A stretch of DNA of 64,000 nt from Sediminibacterium sp. (GTDB taxonomy: Bacteria > Bacteroidota > Bacteroidia > Chitinophagales > Chitinophagaceae): the NCBI RefSeq assembly GCF_030695065.1, contig NZ_JAUYTR010000016.1, positions 372,001 through 436,000 on the forward strand, read 5' to 3'. The position numbers were made by a program, and so were the translations under genes. Below the pieces are notes generated by a model. That model saw only the letters and a list, made by a program, of their open reading frames with translations. It searched no databases and was not told the origin of the DNA. Below, in pieces: positions 52,663 through 60,433 of this stretch; the first letter of the stretch is position 1, and the number at the start of each line of letters is the position of its first letter.

Positions 52663-55491
52663 TCAGTTTTCTTCTATGATGGGCATATCATAGCTATAAA
52701 TATAATAGTGCATCAATTCTAAATCACCATTATTCTGCAGGATTGCCTCCAACCAATGTTTTTGCAACACTTTTGATTGTCTATACTTTAATTTAAAGTA
52801 TAGTGTAAAATGATTTTTTACCCATTCTGGATTGAATTGAGAGTAGTCAAAAGTATCCATATCAAGCAGCCATGCATAATAAGGATCAAGTAATATCATA
52901 GCTTCTCTGATATCGGCAGGCATGGTAATATTGTACTTGAAATAAAAATTACAATATTTATCGAGCACCATATCATGGAAGAAAGGCTTTCGCACAAAAG
53001 CCGCTCTCTTGTTTCCTCTTTTTAACCGTGTCCTGATATGATCATCATACCGTTCGATTTCAGATGTATCCGGCGGTGCTAGTTCATACATAGTAGCTCT
53101 GTAAAACCTCTCGCTTTCAAAATGGGCTTTTATATGCTCCTGTATAAAAATAGTTACTTTATTTTTTTGATCCTCTTCTAGTACTAATGGCAGCATACAT
53201 ACTTTGTCCCAGGTATTATCCCTGACATAATCTTGCTCATGTTCTTTAATATCATGTAGCAGACTATCTAATTCAGTTTCGTCAATGGATATCTTCAAAT
53301 TTCTATCTTTTAGGAGATCCAACACATCATACATTGCATTATCACCATAATCACCTCCCTTAATCAACAAGTACTTGAATAATCCTATAAGATGTTCATT
53401 CGACATTATTGCCCCACGATTAATAACAAAAAAATGCAAGGCCTCAATCAATTTGTAAGGATGTATGTTTTGTGGAACTACTAAGAATTTTTCAAGGTAA
53501 TTGAAAAATGACTGTACTTCTTCTGCATTTAATTTAATTACTGCTGCAAGTGTTATAGAGTTAAGAACAACCCTTTCATAAACATCAATGAAATATGTAT
53601 CATCCCATTTGGCATTTCGAGTTGTGGTTTCTATTATGTCTTCATTTTTTTGTGCCACCAGCTTTGCAACATCACCAGCTTGTGTAAATAAGGTTTGAGA
53701 TTTGATTAAGAACCCACCAATTCCATCTTCTCCTTCTTTGCATTTTATATCTGTGATCTTGTAGCGTCTCCTGTATTTCCTTATGAGTTCCGGTTCAGAG
53801 AAATAAATCAATTTTTCCAAAACGTACTCCGTAAAGAATCCAACTTTTCCAGACATCTCATTGTTGCATGCATAAGATGCAAAAACGCCTTCAGTGAGAG
53901 TTTGGCAAAGCTCATTAAACGAACTTGAAAAATGATAGAATACTCCATTTCGTTCTATAAATTCAGTCAGGCAATACAATCGTTCCATCAGCTTTTGGCT
54001 TTCAAGATGTGTACCTGAACTTTTAGAGTGATAGAGGTCGCGTATTTTCGAATTGTATTTATGAGCGTCGGCAAGTGTCTTATTATAAAAGGTGTTATTG
54101 GCAATCCAATGAATGGTTGCTCTGTTGCCAATATGCGTGCTTTGTTCCTGTTCTTTCTTCAAATCAATGTCGGCCAGTTGCGAAAGCACCTGCTCACCCA
54201 GATTTCCATCTATTCTGAAGCTCTGCCGGATAGCCCAATGAAGGTTAACGAGATTGTAGCAAATAAGAAAACGTTGCGTTTTTGTCAAGGACCTATCTTT
54301 TAAAAGATCCTGCAGAAGCTGGTTGGCATCTATAAAATGTCCAGTGATAAATAGCAGGTAAGCGCAACGCATCTTTTCATTAATGCTACCGCTTTTCCTT
54401 TCACTGTCGATTGCTTCGAAAGCTCCAATAAAATCCATTCGTCGGTAGCAACACAAAGAACACTTGCAGAAAGTTTTCTCATTTTTGACAAGCAGTTCTA
54501 TCTCTTTCCTGTCTTCGCCGATCAAATGGTCAACCAGATTCCCGCGAAGAAAATAGGCAATTTCAGCCACGGCTTCTCTGTCGATTGATTGATCGTCGGG
54601 GTGATGGTAGTATCTGGTGAACAGGTCTACAACTTTTTCATTGTCAGTAAATAATTCGTAGGCAGCTTCACTGAGTGTGATATTCTCACCGATAAGAAAA
54701 GGATAATGCCTTGCAAACAGGTGCTTGGGTAATACCGCTAATCCATCAAATGCAGCATCCAAATAAGCTAGAATTTGTTTTTCTAATGTCAATGATTTGT
54801 CAATGGAAACAATATTCGCAATTGATGGTTTTGAATATCCGAGCTTCCTGCTAAAAAAGACACCTCTATCCCTTAATTGACTAATAAAGTCAGAAATTCT
54901 CATCAAGTGTAAAATGCTTACTGTTGGGTATTGAATCTGAAAATCCGGATGCAATACATGGGGAATTGTATCAGGATGACAGAAATCGTTGTGATTAGAT
55001 GAAATGAAAAATAATGTAGAGTCTATTTTTTCCTTCATAAATTCCAACGCAGAATAGATAATTAGCGCATCGTTTTTGCTTTTTCTTTTTGTATGGAACG
55101 GTGCTTTGTTATTACGGTCAGCATCAAAAACTTTTACTTTTATTACATCTGATTCATCAATGTAAGTAGCCTTTGCATAAATTTCGTCTATAAGCATGAC
55201 CTGATGTAGTAAACGTTCCTTGATATTTTGCAGGTTTTCTATTTCCTCCGAGCTGATATCATCACCTAAACTTTTTGCCTTAATCTTTTTGCTGTAGTCG
55301 TTTTCAATATTTTTTACAATTTCTGCTCTATGCTTATCCCATTCTGCTGCAAGCGCCGAACAGGACAGAAAACGAATCTTTCCAGTATTTGAAAATTGGT
55401 GAATAGCTTCAAGATTAGGATCGTTGATATCTCGGTTGATAAGTATCGACATCCAGATTGTTGTATCAATAACTGCGTAAAGCATATCCAA
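52663..55491 (-). CDS. 942-residue protein with N-terminal PIN ribonuclease domain
   Basis: Residues 1-200 form a PIN domain of the DUF4935/PIN_12 type. The acidic metal ligands are visible: D9 (YAVIDTTIW), E50 (LAAEWDKHRAEI), D141 (KSKNDALIIYSAL) and D169 (FFISSNHNDF). PIN domains cut RNA (tRNA, rRNA or mRNA). The remaining 740 residues are helical, TPR-like in places (CAYLLFITGHFIDANQLLQDLL), with a four-cysteine patch (TFCKCSLCCYRR, near residue 345). An alternative start at M3 (55485) is possible. It is convergent with the nuclease unit with no intervening base. Probably a defence effector (inference). Confidence 0.62.
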   Translation of the reverse strand: MDMLYAVIDTTIWMSILINRDINDPNLEAIHQFSNTGKIRFLSCSALAAEWDKHRAEIVKNIENDYSKKIKAKSLGDDISSEEIENLQNIKERLLHQVMLIDEIYAKATYIDESDVIKVKVFDADRNNKAPFHTKRKSKNDALIIYSALEFMKEKIDSTLFFISSNHNDFCHPDTIPHVLHPDFQIQYPTVSILHLMRISDFISQLRDRGVFFSRKLGYSKPSIANIVSIDKSLTLEKQILAYLDAAFDGLAVLPKHLFARHYPFLIGENITLSEAAYELFTDNEKVVDLFTRYYHHPDDQSIDREAVAEIAYFLRGNLVDHLIGEDRKEIELLVKNEKTFCKCSLCCYRRMDFIGAFEAIDSERKSGSINEKMRCAYLLFITGHFIDANQLLQDLLKDRSLTKTQRFLICYNLVNLHWAIRQSFRIDGNLGEQVLSQLADIDLKKEQEQSTHIGNRATIHWIANNTFYNKTLADAHKYNSKIRDLYHSKSSGTHLESQKLMERLYCLTEFIERNGVFYHFSSSFNELCQTLTEGVFASYACNNEMSGKVGFFTEYVLEKLIYFSEPELIRKYRRRYKITDIKCKEGEDGIGGFLIKSQTLFTQAGDVAKLVAQKNEDIIETTTRNAKWDDTYFIDVYERVVLNSITLAAVIKLNAEEVQSFFNYLEKFLVVPQNIHPYKLIEALHFFVINRGAIMSNEHLIGLFKYLLIKGGDYGDNAMYDVLDLLKDRNLKISIDETELDSLLHDIKEHEQDYVRDNTWDKVCMLPLVLEEDQKNKVTIFIQEHIKAHFESERFYRATMYELAPPDTSEIERYDDHIRTRLKRGNKRAAFVRKPFFHDMVLDKYCNFYFKYNITMPADIREAMILLDPYYAWLLDMDTFDYSQFNPEWVKNHFTLYFKLKYRQSKVLQKHWLEAILQNNGDLELMHYYIYSYDMPIIEEN

Positions 55492-55598
55492 AAATACAAT
55501 TCAAAAACCATTTTCTTAACTGATTGAAAACCAGAAAGTAGTGAAGTTTATTCTTTAATAACTAAGTTTTTTAGTAATTCTGCATAGATTCTTACTCT

Positions 55599-56855
55599 AT
55601 GAACCTCAACTTCAAAACCTTCTATTATTTCTGTTACGGAACCTACTCTACTGCAGCGCTGGTAAAAGCTGCGGTGGAGCACGGTATTACGAGCCTAACT
55701 TTGTGTAATTTCAATTGCACATACGACTATTGGGAATTTGTAAAGCTTTGTAGGGAATCAGGTATTAAACCCATCTTAGGTGTCGATATCCGAAATGGCA
55801 ATACACACCTTTACTTGCTTATTGCAAAAAACAACAATGGACTTTTTTGAATCAATAGTTTTCTGTCTGAACATTTAATAACGAAGAAAGAATTTCCACC
55901 TTTGTCGCATGCGACATTCAATGTATTCATAATTTATTCGCTTCACACAAAACAAATAAGTGAATTACTTCCTAACGAACGTATCGGAATCAAACCCTAT
56001 GAAGTTGCATCTTTCTTTAAATTTGAAGCGACCGAACACTATGTAATCAATCAACCTGTTGTAGTTCAAGACAAGCAACACTTTTACCTGCATTGTTTAC
56101 TTCGCTCAATTTATAACAACCAATTACTATCTACCTTAGAGCCCGAACAGTGCTGCCATAGAGAGGATACATTTTTAAGTCCTTCGAAGTTGCTCAACAC
56201 CTTCAAGCAGTATCCTATCTTAGTGACTAATACCTATAAATTGTTAGATGCTTGTTCCATCGAAATGGATTTTAATCTTGATAAGAATTTGTCAAAATTC
56301 GGCGGCTCCAATCAAGACGACTTTGTGCTTTTAGAAAAATTGGCGCGCGCAGGTTTGTATCGCCGTTATGGCCGCAAAAATAAAGTGGCAATTACACGTT
56401 TAGAGAAAGAATTCAAAGTAATCTTCAATGAACCCCTGAACTTCAACTTCGAACTTACCTCATTAATTGACGATCCCATGGATGATTTGTACGACCAAAT
56501 GGAACTGCTTGGCTTCACCATTACGAATCCCTTTAAATTAGTCGACGCCGACCCAACGCAATTCATTCCCGCAATAGATATCGGCAAATACAAAGGCAAA
56601 GTGATAACAATGCTCGCCTACTTCATTGCTCGAAAACAAGTCCTTACAAAGTACGATGACACGATGTTCTTCGGCACATTCGTAGACAGCGAATTAAACT
56701 GGATCGACACAGTCCACTTCCCCGAAGCCGCCAAACGCCATCCCTTACACACAAGTGACTTCTACAAAATCCTCGGCAAAGTCGCCGAAGACTTCGGCGT
56801 CTTCAGCCTGGAAGTCTCTTGGATGGAAAAATGTGGGTATAAAAACAGGCGTTAG
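55599..56855 (+). pseudogene. Remnant of a DnaE-type DNA polymerase III alpha subunit
   Basis: The N-terminal piece (FCYGTYSTAALVKAAVEHGITSL, LCRESGIKPILGVDI, YLLIAKNN) is a PHP domain of the DnaE paralogue found in Bacteroidota mutagenesis cassettes. An in-frame TGA at 55848-55850 interrupts it, and the same frame continues (INSFLSEHL). The end (LYDQMELLGFTITNPF, FGTFVDSELNWIDTVHFPEAAKRHP) matches the DnaE C-terminal region. The whole polymerase core is deleted: about 419 codons remain against roughly 1000 in intact homologues. Non-functional. Confidence 0.8.
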
Positions 56856-56868
56856 TTGGTTTAGTTAA

Positions 56869-58326
56869 TTAAAACTTAAGTATAGCCTTCAAAATAAATA
56901 GCACGGTAAACAACCCTAGAAAATATTGAAAAAGAAATAAAAGTACATATCTCTTTTGGGTCAATTTCAAATTTTCCAATCGTATGGTTAATGCAAAAAA
57001 TATAAAAACAGTGTACAATAAAACAGTAAATCCTTTACCAAAAGAAAGTCGTTTCCACCCAAATTTCTCATTATCGAAAAGCATATACGTTTCCTGCATC
57101 TTTCCCCAATGCCAATAATTCAATATAGCAATTATCAAAACAAACAAAATTGCCCAATAGTAAACTCTTTCTCGTGCATACCCATGTCCCCACCAAAGTG
57201 AAGAAACAAAATAAATAAGTTTAGGTTGACTGGATTTTAGATATTGTAATTCAACATGGCGGTAGCTATCAACCTTACCTTCCCGCTTATATTTTTCTAA
57301 CAATTTGGTATATGTATACTGTCGAGCATCATTACCATCAGTAGAATCAAAATACAAGTTTACATTGTCAGTCCATTCAATATCCAAATTTTCAACATCC
57401 GTATTGATAATTCTTATTTGAGCAGGTGTAGTTTTATCTCTGAATCTAATTTGAATTTGTCTATCAATTTTTCGGCAGTTTCTAAACTCGACTCTATCGG
57501 CTACTAAATCTCCCAAAAATATATTTGGTCCAAACTCACAGCGATTAAATACAATTCTGCTATTCTTTAGCCTCCAAAATGTTAATACGTCCGCATTGAA
57601 ATAACACTCACTAAAAATCAATTCATTCTTAAATTCACCAGACCATACATACCTAACAGAAGTATCTTCAACATCACTTCCATCAAAACCTAAATTATGA
57701 ATAGTGTCTTTACTAAATTCATAAACACGCTTTCCAACTTCTTTATCAATTGCAGCCAAATTAAAAGTCTTATACGAATTATTAAATGAGCGAAAGTCAA
57801 GGGAATCACAATTCTTGTTAAATTGAACATCTAAAGAGAGGCTTCTATTATGCATAAAAACCAAAAATTTTAATCGTTCATTGGATGCTAGTCGCACATT
57901 TGCATCTTTACTAGAATTAACATTCAAAGTATTTACGTTGGACTTAATAAAAACTATTTCACCTACTGGATTTGAAAGGATTGCATTAATATTACAGGAA
58001 TCGAAAACCAATCTTTGCTTATAGCGAGGTTGAGAACATATATCGTTAAACTTGCCATTTCGATCATCAGATTGGCAAAAATTTAATGTTGATTTTTTAA
58101 TAGTTAATAACCACGGGACACCTTTCATATTTACATAATCAAGAAACCCCCACCTATTCCCCTCATAAGGGATTGAAATAAACTTATTTTGAATAAGTAA
58201 AGAACTGGTTGATTCATTCTTCCCTAATTTATAAACAGATATTGGTTGTCTTATCTCGATGGTGTCAGATGCATACAAAGAAATTGAAAGCATCCAAAAT
58301 AAAATAAATAAGAATAAATATTTCAA
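56869..58326 (-). CDS. Membrane protein with pentapeptide/beta-helix-like exterior and channel-like C terminus
   Basis: A 485-residue protein: signal peptide (MKYLFLFILFWMLSISLYASD), a long region with evenly spaced hydrophobic residues suggesting a beta-solenoid (LIFSECYFNADVLTFWRLKNSRIVFNRCEFGPN), then three predicted membrane helices (about 388-408, 430-450, 460-482). The lead-in WWGHGYARERVYYWAILF resembles the stretch before the pore in pentapeptide-repeat two-TM ion channels (WGYGxRPxR). The position where the TxGYGD filter would be expected reads ALTIRLENLKLT, so the filter is absent. It lies between the dnaE and dinB remnants. Function unknown. Confidence 0.6.
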   Translation of the reverse strand: MKYLFLFILFWMLSISLYASDTIEIRQPISVYKLGKNESTSSLLIQNKFISIPYEGNRWGFLDYVNMKGVPWLLTIKKSTLNFCQSDDRNGKFNDICSQPRYKQRLVFDSCNINAILSNPVGEIVFIKSNVNTLNVNSSKDANVRLASNERLKFLVFMHNRSLSLDVQFNKNCDSLDFRSFNNSYKTFNLAAIDKEVGKRVYEFSKDTIHNLGFDGSDVEDTSVRYVWSGEFKNELIFSECYFNADVLTFWRLKNSRIVFNRCEFGPNIFLGDLVADRVEFRNCRKIDRQIQIRFRDKTTPAQIRIINTDVENLDIEWTDNVNLYFDSTDGNDARQYTYTKLLEKYKREGKVDSYRHVELQYLKSSQPKLIYFVSSLWWGHGYARERVYYWAILFVLIIAILNYWHWGKMQETYMLFDNEKFGWKRLSFGKGFTVLLYTVFIFFALTIRLENLKLTQKRYVLLFLFQYFLGLFTVLFILKAILKF

Positions 58327-58450
58327 TGGGATTTAATTAGCTACATCTAAGTTAGTGTTCAATATATAAATGACGATACACAACTTAAAAAAATAAGAAC
58401 TATAAAAATACTAAATATATTAGCATTTTGCATCCATATTACCTTCCGAT

Positions 58451-59260
58451 CGCAACATTACCCACCTCGACCTTGATACATTCTTTGTTTCGGTGGAACG
58501 CTTGCAGAACCCGAAATTAATCGGAAAGCTTGTGATTGTAGTTTGTGCGAGCGATAGATGCGTTGTTTCATCGTGCAGTTACGAGGCAAAAAAGTTCGGG
58601 GTTCATGCAGCGATGCCGATGTTCCAAGCTAAACGGTTGTATTCTCATGCAATCTTTGTGAAGGGCGATTATGAAGCCTATTCGAACTTGGTGACAGAAG
58701 TGATCAGAGATAAAGTTCCGACCCTCGAAAAATCTTCTATCGATGAATTTTACTTAGACCTCACGGGGATGGACAAATTATTTGGCTAGAGCAAATTTTC
58801 TTCTGAGCTCAAAGCGAAGATAATGAAGGAGTCCGGCCTGCCTATCTCCTACGCGCTTGCCAGTAATAAACATATTTCTAAGGTCGCTACCAACGAGGTG
58901 AAACCTAACGGCCAGCTGGAAATCGCTTTCGGTAATGAACGGGCATACCTCGCCCCTTTGAATATAACAAAGCTCCCCGGTGTAGGAGATAAAACCAAAA
59001 TACTGTTATTAAATATGGGCGTACAGAAAGTAAAAACCCTTGCTGACATTCCTTTAGAATTGCTCACAAACCTTTTGGGAAAAAACGGCGCCGAACTCCA
59101 CCGACGCACAAATGGAATCGACGACTCCCCCGATGTGCCATTTCATGAACAAAAGTCCATGTCAACAGAACACACTTTTCATCAGGATACAATTGACCTA
59201 AAATTTCTTAACGCAGCACTCGCCCGCATGACCGAGAAATTAGCTTTCAAACTAAGGTAA
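58451..59260 (+). pseudogene. Remnant of a Y-family DNA polymerase (DinB / Pol IV)
   Basis: The frame begins inside the family start (RNITHLDLDTFFVSVERLQNP) with no start codon in place. It continues through SSCSYEAKKFGVHAAMPM and SSIDEFYLDLTGMDKLFG to an in-frame TAG at 58787-58789, then resumes (KAKIMKESGLPISYALASNK, LPGVGDKTKILLL, RRTNGIDDSPDVPFHEQKSMSTE) and ends at a TAA after LAFKLR. The little-finger domain is lost. One missing start, one nonsense codon and a truncation make it dead. Confidence 0.85.
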
Positions 59261-59455
59261 TCATTCGCTTCTAACACCTATGGATATTCAATATATATTG
59301 CCTGCGGGTCTGTATTAGGTCTATTTTCTAAGATTGGATTAGCATATATTCTTATTGTACCTTTCTTTACACCTAGATTATACATTTCTTGTTCAACAGC
59401 CTTCCTTAAAAACAATATCTTTTGCAAATGGTGTATTGAATGTTACTTACTCTCA
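59261..59455 (-). other. Short region downstream of the antitoxin with an unrecognised coding fragment
   Basis: On the minus strand an ATG at 59478, overlapping the end of the DUF6088 gene, opens a frame interrupted by TAA at 59443-59445. The frame then continues (KAVEQEMYNLGVKKGTIRIYANPILE to YIEYP) to a stop at 59278-59280. This is where a toxin gene would be expected, but I do not recognise the fragment as AbiEii. It may be a gene remnant. Confidence 0.35.
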
Positions 59456-60082
59456 TTAGTTTGTTCTATCCATTTCATGGTGTTGTTTTTTGATAATTGA
59501 CAACAAATAATCGTGAATCTTGGCAGGTGCCAGTTTTAAATCGTGTTCTAATAATTCATTATCCTCCTTTTGAACTAACTTCCGTATACGCCTATACATA
59601 TCACTATCGATATCTTTAAGGTTTATATCTTCAAGCGCTCTGATAAGCAACCCGCTATATTTTCCCTTGTAGGCAAACTTTTTAGGGGTAGTCGGCTTGA
59701 AAATAATTGTCCCTTTGCCAATATGTATCGTTCTTCGCGCACCATCAGTTAAGTAAACTGCGTTCATGGGAATTTGTGTAGAGAGTCCTAATTGATTGAG
59801 TGCTGTAGATCCTGTTGGTAGAATCCTGACTTGTTCTCTTGCTGCAATTGCTTTAGCAATTTTTTCCATAGAAGGTGTCAATTTTCCCAATTCTTCATCG
59901 TATTGAGGCAAATAATAAATTCCATGACCTAGACGCTCAATTATTCCTTCATGTGCTAGCCGCGATAAAACAAGCTTAATTGCATTCTCAGTCCCTGCCC
60001 CACGAAAGTCTGAAGGGAACAAAATTGTCCCAGGATTGAGCTCCTTAATATGGTTTTCTATATATTTACTTGCAGAAATCAT
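59456..60082 (-). CDS. DUF6088 (AbiEi-like) antitoxin without evident toxin
   Basis: A 208-residue protein. Residues 1-65 form a winged-helix domain (GTILFPSDFRGAGTENAIKLVLSRLAHEGIIERLGHGIYYLP). The C-terminal part has VRILPTGSTALNQLGLSTQIPMNAVYLTDGARRTIHIGKGTIIFK, the AbiEi-like antitoxin core (DUF6088). In type IV systems such proteins repress their own operon by binding inverted repeats and counteract an AbiEii nucleotidyltransferase. Two palindromic sites overlap and precede its start. No toxin gene follows, so it is an orphan or its partner has decayed. Confidence 0.82.
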   Translation of the reverse strand: MISASKYIENHIKELNPGTILFPSDFRGAGTENAIKLVLSRLAHEGIIERLGHGIYYLPQYDEELGKLTPSMEKIAKAIAAREQVRILPTGSTALNQLGLSTQIPMNAVYLTDGARRTIHIGKGTIIFKPTTPKKFAYKGKYSGLLIRALEDINLKDIDSDMYRRIRKLVQKEDNELLEHDLKLAPAKIHDYLLSIIKKQHHEMDRTN

Positions 60083-60109
60083 GACACAAATATACGCAAA
60101 AAGGTGTCA
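60082..60109. promoter_or_regulatory. Palindromic operator 1 of the DUF6088 gene
   Basis: TGACAC and GTGTCA half-sites separated by 16 bp, with matching inner bases (TGACACAA... GCAAA). The first half-site overlaps the start codon of the DUF6088 gene. A second copy with the same length lies 41 bp away. Likely autoregulatory site of the winged-helix antitoxin. Confidence 0.65.
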
Positions 60110-60122
60110 AATTAAAAATTTA

Positions 60123-60150
60123 TGACACAATTTTATGCAAATAAGTGTCA
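60123..60150. promoter_or_regulatory. Palindromic operator 2 of the DUF6088 gene
   Basis: Second TGACAC-N16-GTGTCA palindrome, also 28 bp, upstream of the DUF6088 start. The 41-bp centre spacing (about four helical turns) would place two bound repressors on the same DNA face. Confidence 0.65.
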
Positions 60151-60189
60151 TATTTTGTTAGGAAAATAGCTAGAATCCTAACAAAATAT
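60150..60189. repeat. 14-bp perfect inverted repeat near the right island end
   Basis: ATATTTTGTTAGGA (60150-60163) and its exact complement (60176-60189) flank a 12-bp spacer. It abuts operator 2 and lies 80 bp inside the right attachment site. No T-tract follows, so it does not look like a terminator. It could be a protein-binding site of the promoter or of the recombination machinery. Confidence 0.6.
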
Positions 60190-60230
60190 TTAACCCTACT
60201 CGTAAAATCTGTGGGCAATTTGACTTCTTA

Positions 60231-60268
60231 AAACAAAAAGAAGACCAATCTTTCGATTGATCTTCTCT
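60231..60268 (-). terminator. Terminator of the tRNA-Pro gene
   Basis: On the minus strand GAAGATCAATC pairs with GATTGGTCTTC (one T-G wobble) around GAAA and is followed by TTTTTGTTT. It directly follows the tRNA 3' end. Because it lies on the island side of the attachment site, it was probably brought in by the element. Confidence 0.82.
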
Positions 60269-60269
60269 T

Positions 60270-60293
60270 TTAGTCGGGACGACAAGATTTGAA
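60270..60293. repeat. Right attachment site inside the tRNA-Pro gene
   Basis: Perfect 24-bp partner of 45457-45480. It covers the 3' 20 bases of the tRNA plus four downstream bases, so the tRNA stays intact after insertion, as usual for elements that integrate at tRNA 3' ends. Confidence 0.88.
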
Positions 60294-60347
60294 CTTGCGA
60301 CCCCACGCCCCCCAGACGTGTGCGCTACCGGGCTGCGCTACGTCCCG
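60274..60347 (-). tRNA. tRNA-Pro (anticodon GGG)
   Basis: A 74-nt cloverleaf read by eye on the minus strand: acceptor CGGGACG/CGTCCCG with discriminator A, D-arm GCGC-AGCCCGGTA-GCGC, anticodon stem CACGT/GCGTG with loop CTGGGGG (anticodon GGG at 60311-60313), T-arm GCAAG-TTCAAAT-CTTGT. CCA is not encoded. The sequence pattern matches bacterial proline tRNAs. Its 3' end is the integration site of the genomic island. Confidence 0.95.
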
Positions 60348-60375
60348 AACTTTCACTCATTTATTGAATGGGGTG

Positions 60376-60383
60376 CAAATATA
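60376..60383 (-). promoter_or_regulatory. -7 promoter box of the tRNA-Pro gene
   Basis: On the minus strand TATATTTG matches TAnnTTTG, 28 bp before the mature tRNA 5' end, which leaves a short leader for RNase P to remove. The -33 element is weak. Confidence 0.5.
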
Positions 60384-60433
60384 GGGTGAAAAGAAATTTT
60401 CAGGCTATATTGCATAAAATTTTCAACTACTGC

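Noticed and set aside
55848..55850. TGA in the DnaE remnant as a selenocysteine codon
   Set aside because: No SECIS-like hairpin or selenoprotein family applies, and the gene also lacks the entire polymerase core, so a nonsense mutation is the simpler reading.
59278..59478. AbiEii toxin gene behind the DUF6088 antitoxin
   Set aside because: The frame is only 66 codons with an internal stop and lacks the nucleotidyltransferase motifs expected of AbiEii.
45481..60269. Search for an integrase, transposase or IS in the island
   Set aside because: None of the frames shows tyrosine-recombinase, serine-recombinase or DDE transposase motifs, and no terminal inverted repeats were seen. Not reported as a mobile element with its own recombinase.
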